From NCBI GenBank assembly GCA_009698575.1, contig WLPX01000001.1:190924-254923 (forward strand): a DNA stretch of 64,000 bases, given 5' to 3'. The DNA is from Actinomycetota bacterium (GTDB taxonomy: Bacteria; Actinomycetota; Actinomycetes; S36-B12; UBA5976). Every line of letters starts with the position of its first letter. Positions within the stretch are counted from its first letter, which is position 1. The notes under the pieces were generated by a model. It was given only the letters and a program-made list of their open reading frames with translations. It made no database searches and was not told the origin of the DNA. The position numbers and the translations under genes are program-made. Positions 55,206 to 62,332 of the stretch are shown piece after piece.

Positions 55206-56356
55206 TAAGACTTAGGCAAGCCCAACACATGCTGACCGATGTAGGCCATAACTAAGTTGTTGTTAATCGGAGCAACTTGATAAAGCCTGGTTTCACGGAA
55301 CTTGCGCTCAATGTCGTACTCTTCTGCAAATCCCATGCCACCATGGGTATCGATCGACGCATTTCCAGCTGCCCAAGACGCTTCGGCAGCCAAGAACTTC
55401 GCAGTGTTTGCTTGCGCGCCACAATCTTCGCCAGCATCAAATCGAGCTGCAGCATCGAACCTGACTAAATCGGCGGCTCGAAGTTGCATGTACGACCGGG
55501 CTAATGGAAATTGCACACCTTGATTCTTTCCAATTGGGCCACCAAATATTTCTCTGCTATTAGCATAAGCAACCGCCCGGTCTAGGAAAAATCTGCCATC
55601 GCCAATGCACTCAGCTGCGATCAAAATTCTTTCGGCATTCATGCCATCCAAAATGTATTTGAAGCCTCTTCCCTCTTCGCCAATGAGCGAATTTTCAGGA
55701 ATAACGACGTTGTCGAAAAATACTTCAGTGGTGTTGTGATTCATCATGGTTTTGATCGGGCGAATCGTTAATCCTTCAAGATTTCGCATATCGAAAATGA
55801 ACACAGACATACCAGCGGATGGTTTACCGCTTTCATCAAACGGTGAGGTTCGCGCCAGCAATAACATCAAGTCAGAATGAAGTGCGCGCGAAGTCCAAAT
55901 TTTTTGGCCATTAATCTTCCAACCGCCATCAACTCGCTCTGCCTTGGTGCGAATCTTGGTGGTTTCTGAACCAGCACCTGGCTCCGTTACTGCAAAAGCC
56001 TGGAGTCGCAATTCACCCGCGGCAATTTTTGGAAGGTATTGCTGCTTTTGCGCATCACTTCCGTGACGCAACAAAGTCCCCATCACATACATCTGGGCAT
56101 GGCACGCACTTGGATTACCACCAGAGGCAGAAATTTCTTCCAAGATGATTGAGGCTTCAGTTAAGGTCGCCCCACCCCCACCAAACTCTTCTGGGATTAG
56201 GACGGATAGCCAGCCATTTTTTGTCAGGGTTGATACAAATTCCTCTGGATATTTATCTGGCTCCAGTGATCGCCAGTACTCACCTGGGTAATCTGCGCAA
56301 ACTGCAGAGATAGCTGAGCGCAAATCGTCATGACCCGTACTTGTCATCAAATCCAC
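55202..56356 (-). CDS. Acyl-CoA dehydrogenase family protein
   Basis: The 384-residue flavoenzyme has the FAD/substrate signatures FAVTEPGAGSETTKIRTKAERVDGGWKINGQKIWTSRA and DTHGGMGFAEEYDIERKFRETRLYQVAPINNNLV. The usual catalytic glutamate near the C-terminus is not clearly in its standard place, so it could be an atypical dehydrogenase acting on an acyl-CoA or another substrate. It stands divergent from the ferredoxin gene and would introduce a double bond in a side chain derived from the amine. Confidence 0.88.
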   Translation of the reverse strand: MDLMTSTGHDDLRSAISAVCADYPGEYWRSLEPDKYPEEFVSTLTKNGWLSVLIPEEFGGGGATLTEASIILEEISASGGNPSACHAQMYVMGTLLRHGSDAQKQQYLPKIAAGELRLQAFAVTEPGAGSETTKIRTKAERVDGGWKINGQKIWTSRALHSDLMLLLARTSPFDESGKPSAGMSVFIFDMRNLEGLTIRPIKTMMNHNTTEVFFDNVVIPENSLIGEEGRGFKYILDGMNAERILIAAECIGDGRFFLDRAVAYANSREIFGGPIGKNQGVQFPLARSYMQLRAADLVRFDAAARFDAGEDCGAQANTAKFLAAEASWAAGNASIDTHGGMGFAEEYDIERKFRETRLYQVAPINNNLVMAYIGQHVLGLPKSY

Positions 56357-56458
56357 ACACTATTTGTATCACTTATTAAAGTTCCCTGTGGAATGAGCCA
56401 TTTTGCACGGCTTTGTTACTGGGCAGCACGTCATAATTGAGTAACGAAAGTAGATGAC

Positions 56459-56650
56459 ATGAAAATTGAAATAGACCTTGATAAGTGCCAGGGTTATGCG
56501 CAATGCGTCCTTGAAGCTCCGGAAATTTTCGAATTAAACGAATCAGGTCTGGCACAAACTCTCGCAGCAGGTGTCACCAGTGAAAATGAAAAGTACGCAC
56601 TTGCGGCGGCTGACCTTTGCCCAATGCAGGCAATTTCTATAAATAATTAA
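56459..56650 (+). CDS. Single-cluster ferredoxin of the P450-partner type
   Basis: The 63-residue ferredoxin has cluster ligands Cys10, Cys16 and Cys54 (KCQGYAQC ... LCP), with tyrosine at the position of a fourth cysteine. This is the [3Fe-4S] (or unusual [4Fe-4S]) type that supplies electrons to bacterial P450s. Three P450 genes lie in the window, two of them in this island. No ferredoxin reductase gene is seen, so that partner must be elsewhere. Confidence 0.93.
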   Translation: MKIEIDLDKCQGYAQCVLEAPEIFELNESGLAQTLAAGVTSENEKYALAAADLCPMQAISINN

Positions 56651-56655
56651 CTAAT

Positions 56656-56671
56656 CTTTCGTGCCCTAACG
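56656..56671. promoter_or_regulatory. Operator copy 1 (CGTTMGGGTAYGAACG motif) before the acetoacetate-decarboxylase-like gene
   Basis: CTTTCGTGCCCTAACG here reads CGTTAGGGCACGAAAG on the minus strand. It shares the 16-base motif with sites at 58865, 60944 and 62300. It lies 12 bases before the -10 box of the following gene. A second small palindrome (ACGAATATTTCGT, 56669-56681) overlaps it. Confidence 0.75.
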
Positions 56672-56683
56672 AATATTTCGTAC

Positions 56684-56689
56684 TACGAT
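56684..56689 (+). promoter_or_regulatory. -10 box of a probable leaderless promoter (ADC-like gene)
   Basis: TACGAT lies exactly six bases before the ATG at 56696, with no ribosome site. Confidence 0.6.
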
Positions 56690-56695
56690 AGTCGC

Positions 56696-57505
56696 ATGTC
56701 TGAACTACATGGATTCCTACCTCCGCTCACTCCAACTGGCAAAAGCAACCTCGTGCCAGAAATGCCCTGGTATTACAGCGGCACGTTGTTAACAGTTGAG
56801 TACTTGACTGACCCCGCCAATGTGCGCGCGCTATTGCCAGCCGACATTGACTTAGCGCCTGAAGAACCAGGCGCTGTGGCCTTTATTTGGGCTGACTGGC
56901 AATCATGTAGTGAAGGTGGCGCTGAGTTACTAGATCCGATTCGTTCCCAGTACCTAGAAACTTTTGCAGTTGTGCGCTGCTCCTACGAAGGTGTTACTTA
57001 CAGTCGCTGCGTTGCCATTTGGGTAACGAAGGATTTTGCGCTTGCCCGTGGTTGGTTCCAAGGATATCCAAAGAAAATTGGCTCGGCACATGTCACCCGA
57101 ATTTTTAATCGCGGTAAAGCATCGCCTCGCCTCGAAGCTGGTGCAAAACTTGGAGCGACTTTGTCGGCATACGATCATCGACTGGCCTCCGCAGTCGTGA
57201 CGCTGCGCGAACCATCGGAGACTAATGGATTTGTAAATGGTCACGCGATGCTACACAGCCGTTTCATGCCATCCATTACAAAAGATGCAGGGCTATCTAT
57301 GGATCAATTGATAACCATGCATGGCATTGATGTCGATTTAGGTCAAGCCTGGAAGGGCGATGCTGAACTTGTATTAGGTGATTCGCAATGGGACGAACTC
57401 GGTTCAATACTTCCAGTTAAGAAAATACTTGGTGGCTACTACCGCGAAGTTGGAGTTACCTTCGCTGGTGGCAAATTAATTGCTGACCGTTCAAATCCGG
57501 TCTAG
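56696..57505 (+). CDS. Acetoacetate decarboxylase-family protein
   Basis: The 269-residue protein has the ADC-fold motif ARGWFQGYPKKIGSAHV with Lys126/Lys127, the lysine pair that forms the Schiff base in acetoacetate decarboxylase. Substrate residues differ elsewhere, and many members have other reactions (aldolase or dehydratase type). It has its own leaderless promoter under the MarR-type operator, and its stop overlaps that of the convergent GS-like gene. In the island it could decarboxylate or condense a ketone-acid intermediate; this is an inference. Confidence 0.82.
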   Translation: MSELHGFLPPLTPTGKSNLVPEMPWYYSGTLLTVEYLTDPANVRALLPADIDLAPEEPGAVAFIWADWQSCSEGGAELLDPIRSQYLETFAVVRCSYEGVTYSRCVAIWVTKDFALARGWFQGYPKKIGSAHVTRIFNRGKASPRLEAGAKLGATLSAYDHRLASAVVTLREPSETNGFVNGHAMLHSRFMPSITKDAGLSMDQLITMHGIDVDLGQAWKGDAELVLGDSQWDELGSILPVKKILGGYYREVGVTFAGGKLIADRSNPV

Positions 57506-58848
57506 TAATCCCAAATATATTCATCTAGTTCCCAAGCGGTGATCTCGCGAGTACTTGGATCTGGAACTTCTGCTTCGTAGCGTTCAATTTCATCACGCTT
57601 CAAAGTTAAGTGAGTCGAAACCACAATTGGTCCCATTAACTCTGCAAAGAGTGGGTCCGCATCAAGGGCATCTAGTGCCGCAGTAAATGTAAGTGGTAGT
57701 AACGGATCTGATTCATCCTCGTAGGCCCAACCTTCTGAAGCTTTATTAGGTTTCATCTTCTGCTTTATTCCATCTAAGCCAGCAGCCAAGACTGAAGCAA
57801 CCATCAAGTAAGGATTCGCTGCGCCATCACCGATTCGAATCTCTAGTCGAGTGCCTTCGCCACGCTCAGGTGGCACTCGAAGCAAAGTTGCCCGATTGTC
57901 ATAACCCCAGTTAGCGCGACTAGGCGCCAAAGTATCTGGACCAAGGCGCTTAAACGCATTGATTGTTGGATTGGCAAATGCGGTCAGAGCGTTTGCATGG
58001 CTTAGGATTCCAGCGATCATGTGGTTTGCAACTTCAGATAGCTCTTCGCCGTCATGCATTTGGTTCTTGCCCTTGGCATCCACCACTGAGAAGTGCAAGT
58101 GGAAGCCACTACCTTCAGATTCGGCCCAAGGCTTTCCTAGGAACGTTGCGTTATAGCCGCGACGGACTGCAATATCTTTAATTGCAGTCTTGAACAAGAA
58201 AGTTCTATCTGTAGATTCCAAAGCTTCGCCATGCCACAAGTTAATTTCATATTGGGCTGGGGCAAACTCATGATTACCTGCAAAGACGCCAATTGCCATC
58301 TGGTCTAGCATGCGCAAAATGTGTAAGAACGTGCCATCCGGATCAACAATTGCTCCAGTCGTGTAAACCCGACCAGTTCGATGTAGTGCTCGTACCCATA
58401 CATTGTTTTCTTGCTTGGCTAGGTAGAACTCAAGCTCTGGCCCGATTACCGGAGTCAGCCCAATTTTTTCGTACTCTTTCAATACCCGCTGTAACGCAGT
58501 GCGAGGCGCAACTGGATTGTCATCACCATTTGGTTCAAACGCATCGACAATTGCATAAGCAACTCCTGGTTCCCACGGCAGTTTACGAATCGTGCTGGGA
58601 TCAATCCGGCTAACGAAGTCGGATAAGCCATCGGAAATACTGCCATGTCCATCCAGCACGCCACCGCGAGTGGTGGTAACCCATACGCCTTGACAAAAAG
58701 CTGGCCCATGTGCGGCAGCCTTTTCCATTTGGCTAACAACTAAGTCTTTGGATCGTGGAATACCCAACACGTCTGCGTAAACTAATCGCAAAATATCAAT
58801 GTTTTCACTCTGCAGTTGGGCGCGAAGTGCAGAAAGATCGAGAGACAT
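57502..58848 (-). CDS. Glutamine-synthetase-like ligase 2
   Basis: This 448-residue GS-I-fold protein has the beta-grasp start (IDILRLVYADVLGIPRSKDLV), PELEFYLAKQ, EFAPAQYEINLWH, GSGFHLHFSV and the C-terminal ANPYLMVASVLAAGLDG. It is distinct from ligase 1, with different substrate-side residues, and like it probably makes a gamma-glutamyl amide rather than glutamine. A GGAGGA site precedes the ATG at 58848. A TACCCT -10 box (58869-58874, minus) lies inside the operator at 58865. It is divergent from its amidotransferase partner gene at 58956. Confidence 0.87.
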   Translation of the reverse strand: MSLDLSALRAQLQSENIDILRLVYADVLGIPRSKDLVVSQMEKAAAHGPAFCQGVWVTTTRGGVLDGHGSISDGLSDFVSRIDPSTIRKLPWEPGVAYAIVDAFEPNGDDNPVAPRTALQRVLKEYEKIGLTPVIGPELEFYLAKQENNVWVRALHRTGRVYTTGAIVDPDGTFLHILRMLDQMAIGVFAGNHEFAPAQYEINLWHGEALESTDRTFLFKTAIKDIAVRRGYNATFLGKPWAESEGSGFHLHFSVVDAKGKNQMHDGEELSEVANHMIAGILSHANALTAFANPTINAFKRLGPDTLAPSRANWGYDNRATLLRVPPERGEGTRLEIRIGDGAANPYLMVASVLAAGLDGIKQKMKPNKASEGWAYEDESDPLLPLTFTAALDALDADPLFAELMGPIVVSTHLTLKRDEIERYEAEVPDPSTREITAWELDEYIWDY

Positions 58849-58864
58849 GCTTCCTCCGAATATT

Positions 58865-58880
58865 CGTTAGGGTATGAACG
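58865..58880. promoter_or_regulatory. Operator copy 2 (CGTTAGGGTATGAACG), shared promoter region of GS-like 2 and amidotransferase 2
   Basis: The motif CGTT-A-GGGTA-T-GAACG lies 17 bases from the GS-like 2 start and overlaps its -10 box (TACCCT, minus), ideal for repression. A flanking CGAATATTCG palindrome also occurs near copy 1, on the same side. Confidence 0.8.
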
Positions 58881-58955
58881 ATTTTTTTATTTTAATCGCT
58901 TGGGGAGCTTTTTAGGGCAGAATAGTAGAAATTCTGACTGGAAAATGAGGTAGCC

Positions 58956-59663
58956 ATGCGAGTTCTCATAATTGCGCATGACCATGTCAGCCCACCTGGG
59001 CCAGTCGCAGAGCGCTTTCGCCATCATGGCTTTGAAGTGGATGAGTTTTTGGTAGTACCGGAAGCAGATTTTCGCGAACCCAACATAGTTCGAGAATTCC
59101 CAGATCTTGCCGACTACGACGTAATTGTTCCGATGGGCGCCCCTTGGGGAGCTTGGGATGATGATCGTATTGGTAACTGGCTCGAGCCTGAGTTGGAATT
59201 CTTAACCAAGGCAATTACGCAAGATACCCCAATTTTTGGAATCTGTTTTGGTGGACAATTACTTGCCCGCGCTTTGGGCGGTAGCGTAGCGCCGGGTCCT
59301 AAACCTGAAATTGGTTGGACAGTTGTTCATACCGATCGTCCTGATCTTGTTTCCGCCGGCCCGTGGTTTCAGTTTCACTACGACAGATGGCAATTGCCCG
59401 GATCTGCCTTAGAAGTAGCTCGGAACTCGGCTGCAAGCCAGGCATTTACTAACGCACGAAATCTAGGGGTTCAATTTCATCCGGAGTTAACGGTTGAAAT
59501 GCTCACTGGCTGGCTAAACAATGGCGGTCGTGACTTAGTGATCAAAGACGGTCAAGACCCAGATGTGTTACTTGCTCACACTGCGGCTGAGCAAGTTAAT
59601 GCAAAAGAACGCACCAACCAACTGGTTGATGCGTTCCTGCGCGATATTGCTAAATTGATTTAG
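58956..59663 (+). CDS. Class I glutamine amidotransferase-like protein 2
   Basis: The 235-residue relative of the protein at 54507 has catalytic Cys97 (FGICFGGQ), His175 and Glu177 (VQFHPEL). It is divergent from GS-like ligase 2, mirroring the ligase 1-amidotransferase 1 pair. It may hydrolyse gamma-glutamyl or amide bonds in the pathway. A GAGGTAG site precedes the ATG. It ends directly beside the stop of the convergent P450 gene. Confidence 0.87.
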   Translation: MRVLIIAHDHVSPPGPVAERFRHHGFEVDEFLVVPEADFREPNIVREFPDLADYDVIVPMGAPWGAWDDDRIGNWLEPELEFLTKAITQDTPIFGICFGGQLLARALGGSVAPGPKPEIGWTVVHTDRPDLVSAGPWFQFHYDRWQLPGSALEVARNSAASQAFTNARNLGVQFHPELTVEMLTGWLNNGGRDLVIKDGQDPDVLLAHTAAEQVNAKERTNQLVDAFLRDIAKLI

Positions 59664-60914
59664 CTACTTCAGCGTTACCTCGACTGGAAAACGCTTAATG
59701 CCATTTACGAAATTACTGCGCAGCCGCTCTACTTCGCCGACTCGCTTGATATTCGAAATTCTGGGCAGCAATTCCTCGAACATGATTTTGATTTCAAGTC
59801 GAGCTAGTGAATTACCTAAGCACATGTGTGGCCCGCCTCGACCAAATGTCATGTGCTCATTTGGGTTTCGCGTGACATCCATTCGATATGGGTCTTTGAA
59901 TACTTCTGGATCACGATTCCCAGCAGCAAACCAGGTGACAACTTTGTCGCCTTCCTTGATGGCTTGACCATTGATTTCAGTATCCTTCGAGGCAGTGCGA
60001 CGGAAATGATAAACCGGGCTGGCCATACGAAGCATTTCTTCTACACCCCATTCGATTAACTCTGGGCGCTCCTGCATCAATGCCATCTGATCTGGATTAT
60101 CAATCAAGTAGTTCATGCTGTGGCTAATTGTGTGTCGCGTGGTTTCGTTTCCAGCAACAATTAAAAGTAAGAAGTAGGCATGGAAATCCCGAGTCGAAAG
60201 TGGCAGTCCATCAATTGGGGTTTGATTGATCAGCGTAGAAACAATGTCTACGCCTTTCCCGCCTAGCCTTTGCTTTGCTAAGTCATCGCCATAAGCCCAA
60301 ACTTCCAACGCTGCAGGTGAACGAAATGGCAACATTCGGTATTTTTCTGATTCTGGAGAGTCCAACAAAACATCGGCATGTTCTGGGTCAGTATTTCCCA
60401 CCATGCGGTTTCCCCAAGCAATTAACTTGTCAATGTCCGTGTCGGGAACATCCATAAGTCGAGCTAGAACTCGAATTGGAAAGTCTGCGGCAACTTCTTT
60501 CACGAAGTCAAAGGATCCTTTTGCGAAAGCATCATCTAGCGTGCTTGCAGTTAATCCACGAAGGAAAGTTTCATACCCAGCTACTGCTTTTGGGGTAAAG
60601 GAATCCTGCATTAATTTACGCAAAGCGCGGTGACGAATACCGTCAGTCTCGATCATCGACTTACGTGCTTCCATCTGCTCTTCGTCGAGCTCTTCCAGAT
60701 TTACAGTGCCCTTTTCGCTTGAATAGGTTTCAGTATCACGCAGCACACGAACAATATCGTGATAGCGAGTCAACGACCAGAATCCAGAGTTAGGAGCAGG
60801 TTCGTCACTCCAGTGCACAGGATTATTCGCACGCAATTCGTCAAAAGTTTGCCATGGAATCTGCGCTTCGAATAAATCTAAGTTTGCCAAGCTGACATCT
60901 GTAGCGGCTGACAT
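59664..60914 (-). CDS. Cytochrome P450 (third, catabolic island)
   Basis: The 416-residue P450 has AGNETT at 254-259, ExxR at 293-296 and the heme loop FGRGGPHMCLGNSLARLE with Cys365. It resembles the P450 at 50835 (both have RYxDxxxVxRD-x-ETxSS and F-R-R-T-A near the K/K' region), so the two may be paralogues or act in sequence. Its promoter contains operator copy 3. It is divergent from marR. Confidence 0.93.
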   Translation of the reverse strand: MSAATDVSLANLDLFEAQIPWQTFDELRANNPVHWSDEPAPNSGFWSLTRYHDIVRVLRDTETYSSEKGTVNLEELDEEQMEARKSMIETDGIRHRALRKLMQDSFTPKAVAGYETFLRGLTASTLDDAFAKGSFDFVKEVAADFPIRVLARLMDVPDTDIDKLIAWGNRMVGNTDPEHADVLLDSPESEKYRMLPFRSPAALEVWAYGDDLAKQRLGGKGVDIVSTLINQTPIDGLPLSTRDFHAYFLLLIVAGNETTRHTISHSMNYLIDNPDQMALMQERPELIEWGVEEMLRMASPVYHFRRTASKDTEINGQAIKEGDKVVTWFAAGNRDPEVFKDPYRMDVTRNPNEHMTFGRGGPHMCLGNSLARLEIKIMFEELLPRISNIKRVGEVERLRSNFVNGIKRFPVEVTLK

Positions 60915-60943
60915 TAACTCACCTCACACCAAGTTGGATTAAT

Positions 60944-60959
60944 CGTTCGGGTACGAACA
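60944..60959. promoter_or_regulatory. Operator copy 3 (CGTTCGGGTACGAACA), between the third P450 and marR
   Basis: This is the best copy: half-sites CGTTCG and CGAACA around GGTA. It lies between the divergent P450 and marR starts, just upstream of TAAGAT (60964-60969), the likely marR -10 box. This fits autoregulation by the MarR protein. Confidence 0.82.
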
Positions 60960-61047
60960 GTTTTAAGATACCTGATTCTGACCCATCTCGCGATCATTTT
61001 CAAGAAAGCCGATAAAGTTGCCTTAGGTTCTAGAAAATTGAGGTTCC

Positions 61048-61554
61048 ATGGCCGGTCAGCACACGTTAGACGAAACTGAACGCCAAGTTCAAGCTCGTCT
61101 CGGAGATCTGAAAATAGATTTCGAGGCCATGGCAGTTACCTCTAACCTTTTCCGCGCTGCAAACGCAGTCCGCAATTATTTAGAGCGCACGGTGCTTGCG
61201 GAGCATGATTTATCTTGGACGGCATTTGTGGTCCTTTGGGTGGTCTGGATCTGGGAACCAGTTGAATCCCGTGTCATTGCTGAAGAGGGTGGATTTTCCA
61301 AAGCGACCTTGACTGGCGTTATGCAGACCCTGGAAGGTCGAGGGCTCATAACTCGAACTCGCAGCAGTAAAGATGGGCGATTAGTTTTGGTAAAACTAAC
61401 TGCCAAGGGCCGCAAAATGATGAAGCAGTTATTCCCGGAATTTAACAAAGGTGAACGGCTAGCCTTAGCTGATTTAAAGCGATCAGATTTGGGTTCATTT
61501 GCAGATCTACTTAGAGCAGTCACACTTACTGTGGATGCCCAAAAAACAAACTAA
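61048..61554 (+). CDS. MarR-family transcriptional regulator
   Basis: The 168-residue protein has a winged-helix region (VIAEEGGFSKATLTGVMQTLEGRGLITRTRSSKDGRLVLVKLTAKGRKMMKQ) and helical dimerisation ends, typical of MarR. These bind palindromes of 16-20 bases and often leave on contact with an aromatic or related ligand. It lies in the middle of the catabolic island beside operator copy 3, so it is the best candidate for controlling the four sites. A GAGG site precedes the ATG at 61048. Confidence 0.93.
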   Translation: MAGQHTLDETERQVQARLGDLKIDFEAMAVTSNLFRAANAVRNYLERTVLAEHDLSWTAFVVLWVVWIWEPVESRVIAEEGGFSKATLTGVMQTLEGRGLITRTRSSKDGRLVLVKLTAKGRKMMKQLFPEFNKGERLALADLKRSDLGSFADLLRAVTLTVDAQKTN

Positions 61555-62231
61555 GCGCTTGCTTCTATAACTAACCGCGCAAATAGTCCGCTCTGGTTTA
61601 CATCTGATTTTGCCTTATCTTCCGGGTGCCATTGCACTCCGCGAGCCCAACCAGTTGATTCAATTCCAACGGCTTCGATAGTTCCATCAGGTCCACGACC
61701 CAGTACTTCTAACCCGGTACCGATTTTATCGATTGCTTGGTGGTGGTAGCACGAAGTACCTACTAGCTCTGTTGTAAATCCAAAGGATTCATAATCACTG
61801 ACTTTTACTTCTTGCACCACGTGGCGATGATTAACTGGCATGTCTTGGGTCAAGGTTCCACCGCGAACTATGTTTACGACATGTAAGCCGCGACATACTG
61901 CCAAGGTAGGTATCCCCTGTTGCAATACGTACTCGGTCATTCCAAAATCTGAATCATCTTGAAGATCGTCTACGTCATAGACGCTGGCATCCGGTGCTTG
62001 ACCGTACCTGGCGGGATTAATGTCGCCGCCGCCTGCAAGCAAGACACCTTGGTAACCCTGAAGTCGCTGCTGCCAGTCACTTTCTGGCGCAGCCAACAGG
62101 GTTACTGGATCAGCTCCCGCATCCCAGAGTGATTCCAGCAACGCTCGCGAACTGACGACTCCGGCATATCTAAGTGCCGAAGCCGAGTTTGTAAACCGCC
62201 CTATTAGTGCGATTTTGGGACGTAACGACAT
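61551..62231 (-). CDS. PuuD-type gamma-glutamyl amide hydrolase (peptidase C26)
   Basis: The 226-residue protein has catalytic Cys113 (TLAVCRGLHVVNI), His202 and Glu204 (GVQWHPED), and the start signature PKIALIGRF. PuuD cleaves gamma-glutamyl-GABA to glutamate and GABA in the putrescine pathway; here the product may be a glutamyl-amine derivative from the two GS-like ligases. It supports the idea that glutamylation is temporary. It is divergent from the aldehyde dehydrogenase gene, with operator copy 4 between them. Confidence 0.9.
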   Translation of the reverse strand: MSLRPKIALIGRFTNSASALRYAGVVSSRALLESLWDAGADPVTLLAAPESDWQQRLQGYQGVLLAGGGDINPARYGQAPDASVYDVDDLQDDSDFGMTEYVLQQGIPTLAVCRGLHVVNIVRGGTLTQDMPVNHRHVVQEVKVSDYESFGFTTELVGTSCYHHQAIDKIGTGLEVLGRGPDGTIEAVGIESTGWARGVQWHPEDKAKSDVNQSGLFARLVIEASA

Positions 62232-62299
62232 TTCACCAGCCTAATGAAAGAATTACCTAAATTTGGTTCCCAAATCACTAGATTTAACGTATCGTAATT

Positions 62300-62315
62300 C
62301 GTTAGTACCCGAACG
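62300..62315. promoter_or_regulatory. Operator copy 4 (CGTTAGTACCCGAACG), between puuD-type gene and aldehyde dehydrogenase
   Basis: Read on the minus strand this is CGTTCGGGTACTAACG, the same motif as copies 2 and 3. It sits 17 bases before the aldehyde dehydrogenase start, in the divergent region. Confidence 0.8.
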
Positions 62316-62332
62316 ACTTTTCAGGGGATGGC

